NCBI GenBank assembly: GCA_964505765.1
Contig: CAZDJQ010000007.1
Span: 1 to 30,411, forward strand
From: CAZDJQ01 sp964505765
GTDB taxonomy: Bacteria; Patescibacteriota; Microgenomatia; UBA12405; JAHJSD01
Direction of reading: 5' to 3'
DNA: 30,411 nt
This document shows positions 23,531 to 30,411 of this stretch, piece by piece (the first letter of the stretch is position 1; each line of letters begins with the position of its first letter). A program made the translations under genes and the position numbers. Below the pieces are notes generated by a model. It was not told the DNA's origin. It was given only the letters and a program-made list of their open reading frames with translations, and searched no databases.

Positions 23531-24682
23531 ATTATAAGCTTTAATTAATTGCTCGGCGATATTGTCCAAAGAATGCCTTTTTATCATCTGCAATGATTTT
23601 TGCGACATTTTTTCTCGCAGTTGGGAGTTGATAATTAATTTTTCCAAGGCTGAGGAAATCTCTTTGACATTATCCGGTTCTGCCAGAAATCCGTTTTGCT
23701 GATGCTTAACTAATTCTGGAATCCCCAGCGCTTTGACGCCGACGATTGGAAGTCCGGAAGCCATGGCTTCCATAATGCTGACCGGTTGGTTTTCGGTTTT
23801 GCTGGCAGTGACAAAAATATCAGCGGCTTTTAATAATCCCGAGCTAATCAAAGTCTGATGAGGGATGCGTCCGGCAAAATTAATTTTGTTTTCTAGATTC
23901 AGCTTTTCAACTAGTTTATTTAGTTTTTCAAAATCCGGCCCGTGGCCGATAATGGTTAACTTAAAATTATTATTGTTAATTTTATTAACTGCTTTAATTA
24001 CCACATCCAAAGATTTTTCAACTGAAGTTCGACCGACATAAACAATATTTACCCGGTCATCGTTAGACAAATATTTTTTAACAATTCTCTTAACTGGTTT
24101 GGATTCAAACTCTTTTAGATCAATGCCGTTGGAGATAACTTTTGTTTTTGTTTCCAATCCGTTTTTTTTAAGCTCTTGAGCCATTGCTTTTGAAGGGCAG
24201 ACAACCAGTTCGGTTCGGTTATGGAAAAGGAGACAGTAATTCCAGGTAAATTTTCGGGCCATTTTAAAATTGCCCAGTTTTGAGTTTTTTAAATATTTAG
24301 GGTGGGCGAGGAAAGTATGCGATGTGCTAACTGCCGGGATATCTAGTGTTCTGCTGCAAAGTATTCCGTCCCAGCCGGCGCCGCCTTCGGTATGGGCATG
24401 GATAATATCCGGATTAAATTTTCTTAAGGATTTAATTGATTTGATCCCGCTGGGGATTGCTGTTTGTAACCCTTGATAAGCCGGGAAAGAAAGAGAGAAA
24501 GGCAGATTTTTAACGGTAATATTTTTATGCGGCGGCTTAATTTTTCCAACCTTTTCATATTTAGGACAAAAGATTATAATTTTATGCCCCTGTTTTGCCA
24601 ACCCTTTAGTTTGGTTATCAACCGCGCTGGTTACCCCGGAAATATATGGCAGATAGGCATCAGTAAAGATTGCAATTCTCAT
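23519..24682 (-). CDS. Glycosyltransferase family 4 protein (PimB-like)
   Basis: This 387-residue GT-B enzyme starts MRIAIFTDAYLPYISGVTSAV, typical of mannosyl- and glucosyl-transferases of the PimB/WcaL group. Other landmarks are PDIIHAHTEGGAGWDGIL, the hinge VISNGIDLKEF, the donor site VYVGRTSVEKSLD, TIIGHGPDFEKL, and ASKTENQPVSIMEAMASGLPIVG with the E-x7-E pattern. It likely adds a hexose to a membrane glycolipid or surface glycan. A TATGAT at 24694-24699 on the minus strand lies about 11 bases before its ATG. It is divergent from the 16S rRNA gene and convergent with the other glycosyltransferase. Confidence 0.92.
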   Translation of the reverse strand: MRIAIFTDAYLPYISGVTSAVDNQTKGLAKQGHKIIIFCPKYEKVGKIKPPHKNITVKNLPFSLSFPAYQGLQTAIPSGIKSIKSLRKFNPDIIHAHTEGGAGWDGILCSRTLDIPAVSTSHTFLAHPKYLKNSKLGNFKMARKFTWNYCLLFHNRTELVVCPSKAMAQELKKNGLETKTKVISNGIDLKEFESKPVKRIVKKYLSNDDRVNIVYVGRTSVEKSLDVVIKAVNKINNNNFKLTIIGHGPDFEKLNKLVEKLNLENKINFAGRIPHQTLISSGLLKAADIFVTASKTENQPVSIMEAMASGLPIVGVKALGIPELVKHQQNGFLAEPDNVKEISSALEKLIINSQLREKMSQKSLQMIKRHSLDNIAEQLIKAYNSVR

Positions 24683-24698
24683 GGTTAGATGTTATCAT
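24670..24698 (+). promoter_or_regulatory. Possible 16S rRNA promoter
   Basis: TTGCAA (24670-24675) and TATCAT (24693-24698) are 17 bp apart and lie upstream of the 16S processing stem, which a primary transcript must include. A better -35, TTGACA at 24734, would place the -10 (24757-24762, TTGTTT) and start inside the stem, so it is less likely to drive the full rRNA. Confidence 0.35.
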
Positions 24699-24772
24699 AG
24701 CATTACCTTAAAAACTTCTTTTTTTGGGGAACTTTGACAAGTTGAGCTAATCAAGATTGTTTGTGGCAGGAG

Positions 24773-24800
24773 AAAGGTCGTCGGACCTTTTTCTTCCGAC
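24773..24800 (+). promoter_or_regulatory. Terminator-like hairpin with alternative fold in the 16S leader
   Basis: AAAGGTC-GTCG-GACCTTT (24773-24790) is a 7-bp stem ending in a run of five T. An alternative stem GTCGGA / TCCGAC (24780-24800) uses the loop and would exclude it. This resembles an attenuator, but it may only be part of leader folding. Confidence 0.35.
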
Positions 24801-24816
24801 AATTTGTATAGAAAAT

Positions 24817-26385
24817 TTTACTGAGAGTTTGATTGTAGCTCAGGATGAACGCTGGCGGTGTGCCTAAGGCATGCAAGTCGAGCGCGGTCGATTCGTCGAC
24901 CGAGCGGCAGACGGGTGAGTAACACGTACGAATCTGCCCCAAAGAGGGGAATAGTTCCGAGAAATCGGAGGTAATACCCCATAGTCCATGTTCCGTATGG
25001 TTCATGGTAAAGGCTTCGGCCGTTTTGGGAGGAGCGTGCGTCCTATCAGCTTGTTGGTGAGGTAAAGGCTCACCAAGGCTTACGGGTAACTGGTCTGAGA
25101 GGACGGTCAGTCACAAGGGCACTGAAACACGGGCCCTACTCCTACGGGAGGCAGCAGCTAGGAATATTGCGCAATGGACGAAAGTCTGACGCAGCGACAC
25201 CGCGTGCGGGAAGAAGGCTTAACGGTCGTAAACCGCTAACCGGTCGAGTTAATCGACCATATAAGCGCCTGCTAACTGCGTGCCAGCAGCCGCGGTAAGA
25301 CGTGGGGCGCAAGCGTTATCCGGAATTACTGGGCGTAAAGGGTCCGCAGGTGGTCTATTAAGTTTTCTGTCAAAGCCCTCGACTTAATTGAGGAAAGGCA
25401 AAGAATACTAGTAGACTAGAGTAAATACGGGGCTACCGGAACTTGCTGTGTAGGGGTGAAATCCGTGGATATAGCAAGGAACACCAAGGGCGAAGGCAGG
25501 TAGCTAGCAATTTACTGACACTCAGGGACTAAAGCTAGGGTCGCGAAGCGGATTAGAGACCCGCGTAGTCCTAGCCCTAAATGATGCTCGCTAGCTAGTC
25601 TGATATTTTTATTGGGCTGGCGTAGCTAACGCGTTAAGCGAGCCGCCTGGGGAGTACGATCGCAAGATTGAAACTCAAACAAATTGACGGGGAGGCGCAC
25701 AACCAGTGGAGCATGTGGTTTAATTCGATACAAAGCGATGAACCTCACCTGGGCTTGACATCCCACTTTATGTTGACCCGAAAGGGCGCAGCTAAACGGT
25801 AGGACAGCTGGTGCATGGCTGTCGTCAGCTCGTGGCGTGAGCCGTTCTCTTAAGTGAGGCAACGAGCGCAACCCTTACTGTATGTTAGATATGTCATACA
25901 GGACTGCCTCGGCTATTCGTCGGGGAGGAAGGAGAGGATGACGTCAAGTCAGCATGTCGCTTATGCCCAGGGCTACACACATCCTACAATGGACCGGACA
26001 ATGGGTCGCCAAACCGCGAGGTGGAGCTAATCCCATCAAACCGGTTCTCAGTGGGGATTGCAGTCTGAAATTCGACTGCATGAACGCGGAATTGGTAGTA
26101 ATCGGAGATCAGCAGGCTCCGGTGAATACGTTCTCGCCTCTTGTACACACTGCCCGTCAACTGAGCCGAGTTGATAACACCCGAAGCTCCGATATTTTTT
26201 CGGAGTTAAGGTGGGATCAGCGAGGAGCGGTAAGTCGTAACNNNNNNNNNNNNNNNNNNNNNNNNNNNNNNNNNNNNNNNNNNNNNNNNNNNNNNNNNNN
26301 NNNNNNNNNNNNNNNNNNNNNNNNNNNNNNNNNNNNNNNNNAACAAGGTATCCGTTCTGGAAGGAGCGGATGGATCACCTCCTTT
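24817..26385 (+). rRNA. rrs: 16S ribosomal RNA
   Basis: The gene runs from just before AGAGTTTGAT (24824) to GGATCACCTCCTT (26372-26384), with the landmarks ACTCCTACGGGAGGCAGCAG, GTGCCAGCAGCCGCGGTAA, ATTAGAGACCCGCGTAGTCC and AAATTGACGGGGAGGC in order. The anti-Shine-Dalgarno CCTCC is intact. Without the 100-N gap it is about 1469 bases, so there is no large internal insertion in the visible part. It has mismatches to several universal primers, typical of the Candidate Phyla Radiation. It is followed by uppS, with no tRNA, 23S or 5S. Reading frames within it are spurious. Confidence 0.98.
26242..26341. other. Assembly gap (100 N) inside 16S rRNA
   Basis: The left edge ends AAGTCGTAAC and the right edge begins AACAAGGTA. 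The universally conserved sequence here is AAGTCGTAACAAGGTA, so the edges join with a 3-base overlap and nothing is missing. The nominal 100-N gap is probably not real; an intron at this site cannot be fully excluded. Confidence 0.8.
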
Positions 26386-26432
26386 CTAAGAGGAAAGATT
26401 ATGTCTCCTGCCACGAACTATCTTGATTTAAT

Positions 26433-26518
26433 AATCTAGTAACTAGTAATACGTAATTCGTAACAAGTAAATAAAATATTTTAAATTACTAATTACTTAT
26501 TACTTATTACGAATTACT
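26433..26518. repeat. AT-rich inverted repeat between 16S and uppS
   Basis: A left arm of GTAAT-like units (AGTAATACGTAATTCGTAAC, from 26445) is matched by its reverse complement in the right arm (ending TTACGAATTACT, about 26518), with an AT-rich loop. It has no GC-rich stem or T run of a classical terminator. It is the same repeat type as 893-974. Confidence 0.6.
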
Positions 26519-26539
26519 ATATATTAAATTTTTCTTTTA

Positions 26540-27265
26540 ATGAATAAAATTGGAGAATTCTGCGACCTTGATCCAGATATGATGCCAAAGCACGTTGCAA
26601 TAATTATGGACGGCAATCGACGTTGGGCTCGTAAGCATGGCAAAGAACTAACTGAAGGCCATCGGGCCGGAGCAGAGAATTTAGCTGATATTGTCGATCA
26701 TTGTGAAAAATTAGGGGTCAAAACCCTTACTGTCTATGCCTTATCTACAGAAAATTGGCGTAAACGGGCAAAAAAAGAGGTAAAAGGGATTTTTGATTTG
26801 ATAATTGAGATTGTCAAGCAAAAAAAAGAGGAATATAAAAAAAGAGGAATCAAGTTCTTTGTTCTTGGTAATATTCAGGCTTTTCCCCGGCGGGTTAAGG
26901 ATGCAATTAGTGAGATGCTTAATATTGTAAAAAAGCATGAGCGGATGCGGTTTAATGTCGCTTTGAATTACGGCGGGCGGGATGAAATTGTCAGGGCAAT
27001 TAAAAAAATGATGGAAGACGAAGTAGCCCCTAGCGAAGTAGATGAGGAATTAATAAATAATTATTTAGACACTAACGGGCAACCGGATCCGGATTTAGTT
27101 ATTCGAACCGGCGGAGAGCTGCGATTGTCCAATTTTCTTTTATGGCAGACGTCTTATGCCGAGCTTTTTTTCACTGACACTTTTTGGCCTGATTTTGGTC
27201 CCGAAAATTTGGAAAAAGCAATTTTGGATTTTCAAGAACGTAATCGCCGGTTCGGCGGCAAATGA
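26540..27265 (+). CDS. uppS: Isoprenyl (undecaprenyl) diphosphate synthase
   Basis: This 241-residue cis-prenyltransferase builds the C55 lipid carrier for cell-wall and surface glycan precursors. It has HVAIIMDGNRRWARKHGK (about residues 18-35, with the catalytic Asp), the GVKTLTVYALSTENW block, FNVALNYGGRDEI and the diphosphate-binding IRTGGELRLSNFLLWQ, followed by YAELFFTDTFWPDF. Length matches the family. It follows 16S after an AT-rich repeat; no strong promoter is obvious in front of it. Its 3' end is four bases from the convergent pilin gene. Confidence 0.96.
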   Translation: MNKIGEFCDLDPDMMPKHVAIIMDGNRRWARKHGKELTEGHRAGAENLADIVDHCEKLGVKTLTVYALSTENWRKRAKKEVKGIFDLIIEIVKQKKEEYKKRGIKFFVLGNIQAFPRRVKDAISEMLNIVKKHERMRFNVALNYGGRDEIVRAIKKMMEDEVAPSEVDEELINNYLDTNGQPDPDLVIRTGGELRLSNFLLWQTSYAELFFTDTFWPDFGPENLEKAILDFQERNRRFGGK

Positions 27266-27268
27266 GAG

Positions 27269-27574
27269 TCAGAGAATTTGGAAGCCTAAAATGGTTTCTA
27301 CCAGCTGGACGATAAAGTAGCTGGCAAAAATAATTAAAAAGCCGATAACGGCAAAAATGATTTTTTGAGTTCCTTCCCTAATCCCTTCTGGATTCCCAGC
27401 CGAAGTCAGCAAATTGAATCCACCCCAAATAAGATAGGCAAACATCGCCAAACCGCCTAAAATAATGGCATACTTTAATGCTTCTGAAAGGATTTGTCCC
27501 AAAGTGGCATTGGCCCATCTAAAATCGGTTTGGTTGTATCCGGGTAGTGTAGCTCCCTGCGCAAATATTTTCAT
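27269..27574 (-). CDS. T4SS pilin-like membrane protein (VirB2/TrbC type), second copy
   Basis: This 101-residue protein has two hydrophobic helices (about residues 33-52 and 70-95) joined by a short polar loop (TSAGNPEGIREGTQ), the layout of VirB2/TrbC pilins. The loop motif TSAGNPE is shared with the neighbouring pilin gene (TSAGDAE), so the two are probably ancient duplicates. The ATG overlaps the stop of the upstream pilin gene by four bases. No strong signal-peptide cleavage site is seen; the first segment is short. It probably supplies or shapes the T4SS pilus. Confidence 0.8.
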   Translation of the reverse strand: MKIFAQGATLPGYNQTDFRWANATLGQILSEALKYAIILGGLAMFAYLIWGGFNLLTSAGNPEGIREGTQKIIFAVIGFLIIFASYFIVQLVETILGFQIL

Positions 27575-27885
27575 TGCAGTCCTGGAATATTTAATATATC
27601 AACCCCGATTAATCTAAGAATGAAAAGCGAAAAAATTGCAAAAATCAACCCGGTTAATGCGGAAGTGATAGTTTCTTGGCCGGCTTTTATTTTTTCGGCG
27701 TCTCCGGCGGAAGTAATCATTAAAAAGGCGCCGTAAATCATAAGCAGAAAAGCAATTCCGCCCATGATGCCCAGTAATTTTGGAAGAAACCATTCAGCAA
27801 AGCTCAGCCCGCTGTCGATAGGAATGCAGCCGATAGCTGTATTTATTCCATCGTTGTTGTTACAAAAGATTTCTGTTGTTGCCAT
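27571..27885 (-). CDS. T4SS pilin-like membrane protein (VirB2/TrbC type), first copy
   Basis: This 104-residue protein has two membrane helices (about residues 34-55 and 74-95) with the loop ITSAGDAEKIKAGQE between them, as in VirB2/TrbC pilins. The N-terminal region carries two Cys (IFCNNN and IGCIP) that could form a disulfide. It is the first gene of a two-gene operon whose promoter matches that of the main T4SS operon. The ATG is six bases after the -10, so the mRNA is probably leaderless. Confidence 0.8.
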   Translation of the reverse strand: MATTEIFCNNNDGINTAIGCIPIDSGLSFAEWFLPKLLGIMGGIAFLLMIYGAFLMITSAGDAEKIKAGQETITSALTGLIFAIFSLFILRLIGVDILNIPGLQ

Positions 27886-27891
27886 GTTGAA

Positions 27892-27920
27892 ATTATAAAC
27901 AAGCGAAAGATTAATAGCAA
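27892..27920 (-). promoter_or_regulatory. Promoter of the pilin operon
   Basis: On the minus strand TTGCTA (27915-27920) and TATAAT (27892-27897) are separated by 17 bp. The -10 ends six bases before the start codon. Confidence 0.75.
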
Positions 27921-27935
27921 GATATCAAGACAGAG

Positions 27936-27964
27936 TTGGCATCTAGTTAGAAATCTAATATAAT
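27936..27964 (+). promoter_or_regulatory. Promoter of the PP2C-like/beta-propeller gene
   Basis: TTGGCA (27936-27941) and TATAAT (27959-27964) are 17 bp apart; the predicted start is at or next to the ATG at 27972. The earlier ATG at 27963 overlaps the -10 box and is therefore unlikely to be used. Confidence 0.75.
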
Positions 27965-27971
27965 GGTATTA

Positions 27972-29804
27972 ATGTGGCGTAAAAAATTAAAACACATTAT
28001 TGGAACTCCTGACCAGAATAATTGGGCTCAGGTTCATCATTTTGTTCCTCAAAAAGAGGAAAAGTTTCAAACCAGAGGCGAGCTGATTTTGCTGATTAGT
28101 CTAAAAGGATTGGAATCTACACAGGAACCGGCGGTATTAGGCAAAGAAGTGATTTCCCGGTTTCATGAAGAATATTATGGGCAGACATCTGAAAAACCAA
28201 TGGCGGCATTGAAGGCGGTTATGGCCAAGGTCGGTCAAGAAGAAGCAAAGTTCTTTCCTTCTCCCGGCCAGTTAAGCTTGGTCGCTTTGGTTTTTTGGAA
28301 AGAGGTCGTTTATTTAGCGGTTTGGGATGATGGTGAAATTCGACTGCGGCGCGACATGCAAACCCAAACTCTTATAAAAGGCGAGTCCAAGCAAAGCCGG
28401 GTTATTTCAGGGCATGCAAAAGAAAATGATTTGTATTTGTTGGCAAACTCTGATTTTGTTGACCAAGTTCCGGCAGAGATGTTGACCGCTTCTTTAAGCA
28501 CAGAGGATTTGGAAACAATCGGAGAAATTCTCACGCCGGTCGTTCATGCCCAGAAAGACCAGGCCCAACTGGCGGCGGTATTTGTTAAGTTGTTCGAGAA
28601 AGAGGAAAAAAAGCTTAAGACAATTCCCGACCAGCCTCCAGAAGAAAAACCCCCGAAGGAGAGCAAAGTTTCAACTTTTAAAAAAAAGTTCAGGTTTAAT
28701 TTGAACCCCGCCGCTTTAAAGAAGATAATGTTTTCTAAAACAGCCGGGCTAATTCTGGCGCTGATCCTTTTTGGGGTCTTGTCGGTTTCTGTTTATATGG
28801 GCTGGCAAAAGAGGCAGCAGCAAAAGAGAGAAAAAAGAATATCGATTCTGTCAAGTCAAATAGAAGAAAAGCTTGATGTTGCTCGGCAGATTAGGGGGTT
28901 GGATCCGGAAAATAGTCTAAAAGCAGCTCAAGAAGCGGAGCCGATTATAAAAGAATTGGCAGAGCTTGACAAGCAAAGCTCCGCCCATTGGCAGAATGAA
29001 TTGGAGAATATTAAAGCCGGCTTAGGGGAAGAGCGGATCAAACCGGAGATTTATTATAATTTGTTTTTGGTTGCTGACGATGTAGCAGTGGAATACGTTT
29101 ATGCAGTTGATGACCAAGTTTGGATTCTTGATCAAGGCGGACCGCGGCTGATTTCTCTGGACTTGTCCGATAAACAAGCAGAAATTATTACAGGTGATGA
29201 ACAATTGGAAGATCAAAGATATGTGGTGAGCAGCCGAGACAGAATTTATACAATTTCTGATCAAGCGATATTTTTATTGGAAGGGGAGGCATTGACAGAA
29301 CTGCAAGAATTAGATGAAAATACAGATTTAGTTGCAGCCGGCGGCTGGCTCGGCAATTTATATCTGCTGGATAATGATGGTCCCCAGATTTGGCAGTATC
29401 CGGCAATTACCGGCGGGCTTGGTAACGCTCGAGCTTGGGTTGCTGACGGGCTGGAGGAAAGTTCCGCATTCGTTAATATGGCAATTGACGGCAGTATTTG
29501 GTTGTTGACTAAGGAGGGTTCTTTTTACGAATATCTTTCCGGTGAAAGACAAAGTCTTAATTTGGAACTCCCCTCCGGAATTGGACAGGCAACAATGTTA
29601 GCAGTGAGTCAAGAACAAGAAAAACTGGCGTTTTGGGATGAAGAAAATAAAACTATTTGGCTTTTTAATAAAAATGGGGAGTTTCAGTCCCGGCTGCCGC
29701 TTGATTTGGAGGGGGTAAAAGCGATAAGCTTTACTTCACAAGCAGATGGACTTTATATTATTGGCAGCAGTAAAGTTTATCTCCTTGAAGATTTGAGTTT
29801 TTAA
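27972..29804 (+). CDS. PP2C-like domain, transmembrane helix and beta-propeller protein
   Basis: This 610-residue protein has an N-terminal part (about 1-200) with the strand pattern of a PP2C (PPM) phosphatase: ELILLISLKG, LSLVALVFWKEVVYLAVWDDGEIRL and NDLYLLANSDFVDQV. The metal-binding DG pairs of active enzymes are not evident, so it may be a catalytically dead sensor. A basic linker leads to one membrane helix (about 256-276, AGLILALILFGVLSVSVYMGW), a coiled-coil segment (about 280-345), and a C-terminal region with repeated YVYAVDDQVWIL, RIYTISDQ, NLYLLDND, SIWLLTKEG and TIWLFNKNG strands, typical of a beta-propeller outside the cell. A signalling or scaffold role at the envelope is inferred. 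The next gene starts two bases after its stop. Confidence 0.7.
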   Translation: MWRKKLKHIIGTPDQNNWAQVHHFVPQKEEKFQTRGELILLISLKGLESTQEPAVLGKEVISRFHEEYYGQTSEKPMAALKAVMAKVGQEEAKFFPSPGQLSLVALVFWKEVVYLAVWDDGEIRLRRDMQTQTLIKGESKQSRVISGHAKENDLYLLANSDFVDQVPAEMLTASLSTEDLETIGEILTPVVHAQKDQAQLAAVFVKLFEKEEKKLKTIPDQPPEEKPPKESKVSTFKKKFRFNLNPAALKKIMFSKTAGLILALILFGVLSVSVYMGWQKRQQQKREKRISILSSQIEEKLDVARQIRGLDPENSLKAAQEAEPIIKELAELDKQSSAHWQNELENIKAGLGEERIKPEIYYNLFLVADDVAVEYVYAVDDQVWILDQGGPRLISLDLSDKQAEIITGDEQLEDQRYVVSSRDRIYTISDQAIFLLEGEALTELQELDENTDLVAAGGWLGNLYLLDNDGPQIWQYPAITGGLGNARAWVADGLEESSAFVNMAIDGSIWLLTKEGSFYEYLSGERQSLNLELPSGIGQATMLAVSQEQEKLAFWDEENKTIWLFNKNGEFQSRLPLDLEGVKAISFTSQADGLYIIGSSKVYLLEDLSF

Positions 29805-29806
29805 CA

Positions 29807-30411
29807 ATGCTGACTAAAATTCTCTTAATTTTAACTGTTTTGTTTTTTACTAATGTTTCGGGGATTCAGGCGGCTGAATGCCGCGAGGATTGCAAAACCA
29901 TTGAAGAATGCCAGCAGTTTATTGATAGATGTGAAGAAATATTAAGTGTTTATGAAGAAGCAAATTTAAATAATCGGGAAACACTTGAAGAATTTAAGGT
30001 TCAAGTGCATCGGTTGGAAACAATGATTGCCTCGGCGGCTGAACAGATTAATCAGTTGGGAGAGGAAATCATTGATCAAGAAGCGGATTTGGCGGTTCAA
30101 GAATTAATGTTGGCGGAACGGATTAAGCGGTTGTATATCCACCAGCGAAGTTTTAGTTTGTTGACGATTTTCTTTTCCTCTGAAAACAGCGGCCATTTTT
30201 TAAGAAAGTTATTTTATCAGCAGATGGTGGCGGGCGAAGATAAGAAAGCGATAAAAAGATTGAGTCAGGAGCTGTCCGAATTAAGAGGAAACAAAGAGGA
30301 ATTGGAAAAAAATAAAAACTGGCTGGCCGCCAAAAAAGGTGAGGCGGAAAAGCAAGTGGCTTTTTTGGAAGGAGAAGTAGCCAAAACAGAAGAGTATTTA
30401 GATGTTTTGTC
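29807..30411 (+). CDS. PcsB/EnvC-like secreted coiled-coil protein (partial, runs off the window)
   Basis: The frame opens with an ATG two bases after the previous stop and is still open at the window edge, giving 201 residues. It has a signal peptide (MLTKILLILTVLFFTNVSGI), three Cys soon after it (ECREDC and EEC), and then a long coiled coil. The segment LAERIKRLYIHQRSFSLLTI, followed by HFLRKLFYQQMVAGEDKKAI, resembles the hinge of PcsB/CwlO/EnvC proteins, which regulate or carry out peptidoglycan cleavage at division. In that family a CHAP, NlpC/P60 or M23 hydrolase domain usually follows; it would lie beyond this window. It is very likely co-transcribed with the propeller gene. Confidence 0.75.
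   Translation, partial: MLTKILLILTVLFFTNVSGIQAAECREDCKTIEECQQFIDRCEEILSVYEEANLNNRETLEEFKVQVHRLETMIASAAEQINQLGEEIIDQEADLAVQELMLAERIKRLYIHQRSFSLLTIFFSSENSGHFLRKLFYQQMVAGEDKKAIKRLSQELSELRGNKEELEKNKNWLAAKKGEAEKQVAFLEGEVAKTEEYLDVL

Larger units (their letters stand above)
24751..26426 (+). other. 16S rRNA processing stem (two arms)
   Basis: The 23 bases at 24751-24773 pair with 26404-26426, with one mismatch and one G-U pair; the inner 11 bp (GTGGCAGGAGA / TCTCCTGCCAC) are perfect. This brackets the 16S gene in the manner of the RNase III processing stem of bacterial rRNA operons. It shows that the 16S precursor is a complete unit here without 23S. Confidence 0.85.

Noticed and set aside
24734..24762. 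TTGACA as the main 16S promoter -35
   Set aside because: The matching -10 (TTGTTT) is poor, and the start would lie inside the processing stem, so the precursor could not form it.
24751..26439. Open frames inside and around the 16S rRNA gene, one crossing the N gap
   Set aside because: The region is unambiguous 16S rRNA; these frames are chance openings.

Overview
This window looks like chromosomal DNA from a Candidate Phyla Radiation (Patescibacteria) bacterium, probably of the Microgenomates type; that lineage call is inference. The support is a divergent 16S rRNA with mismatches to common primers, short intergenic regions, several apparently leaderless genes, a Gram-positive-style type IV secretion/pilus (T4SS) locus, secreted proteins with Thr-Pro linkers and a dockerin-like tail, and unlinked 16S and 23S rRNA genes. 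Two runs of exactly 100 N (19368-19467 and 26242-26341) show that it is a scaffolded assembly.

Layout. Positions 1-632 hold the 5' part of a 23S rRNA gene on the minus strand, with its own sigma70-type promoter near 856-884 and a terminator-like hairpin in the leader. Positions 956-2393 hold a divergent pair, a membrane-anchored methyltransferase resembling FAM173 and a Ppx/GppA-type phosphatase, sharing a symmetric -10 element. Positions 2420-5238 (minus) hold gmd, recF and rplY. Positions 5342-6176 hold ssrA (tmRNA) and smpB side by side. Positions 6361-8145 (minus) hold the conserved rpmH-rnpA-yidC-jag cluster. The replication origin surrounds dnaA: DnaA boxes and a TAG-trinucleotide tract lie between rpmH and dnaA, and a DnaA-box-flanked promoter lies between dnaA and divergent dnaN.

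Positions 11212-19820 (minus) form a five-gene T4SS operon: a PrgI-like protein fused to a carboxypeptidase-regulatory-like domain, a VirB4 N-domain-like protein, a VirB4 ATPase with a 663-residue intein in its Walker A motif, a membrane protein with a Cys-rich CHAP domain, and a small membrane protein. Two VirB2/TrbC-like pilin genes at 27269-27885 appear to belong to the same machine and share the same promoter type.

Positions 19882-24682 hold a secreted kelch/dockerin-like protein, a stand-alone 5'-3' exonuclease and two GT4 glycosyltransferases. The 16S rRNA gene (24817-26385, plus strand) lies inside a 23-bp processing stem and is followed by uppS, not 23S. The right end holds a degenerate PP2C-like/transmembrane/beta-propeller protein and the start of a PcsB/EnvC-like coiled-coil protein that runs off the window.

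How it fits together. Replication initiation (dnaA, dnaN, oriC), ribosome parts and rescue (bL34, bL25, tmRNA, SmpB, RNase P protein), membrane insertion (YidC), envelope building (UppS, Gmd, glycosyltransferases, PcsB-like protein) and a DNA/protein transfer or pilus apparatus are packed around the origin. The two rRNA genes are transcribed away from the origin in opposite directions, so each is co-directional with its own replication fork. The strongest leads are the VirB4 intein, the PrgI fusion hidden by a false assembly gap, the split rRNA genes, and the repeated placement of -10 elements 6-10 bases before start codons.
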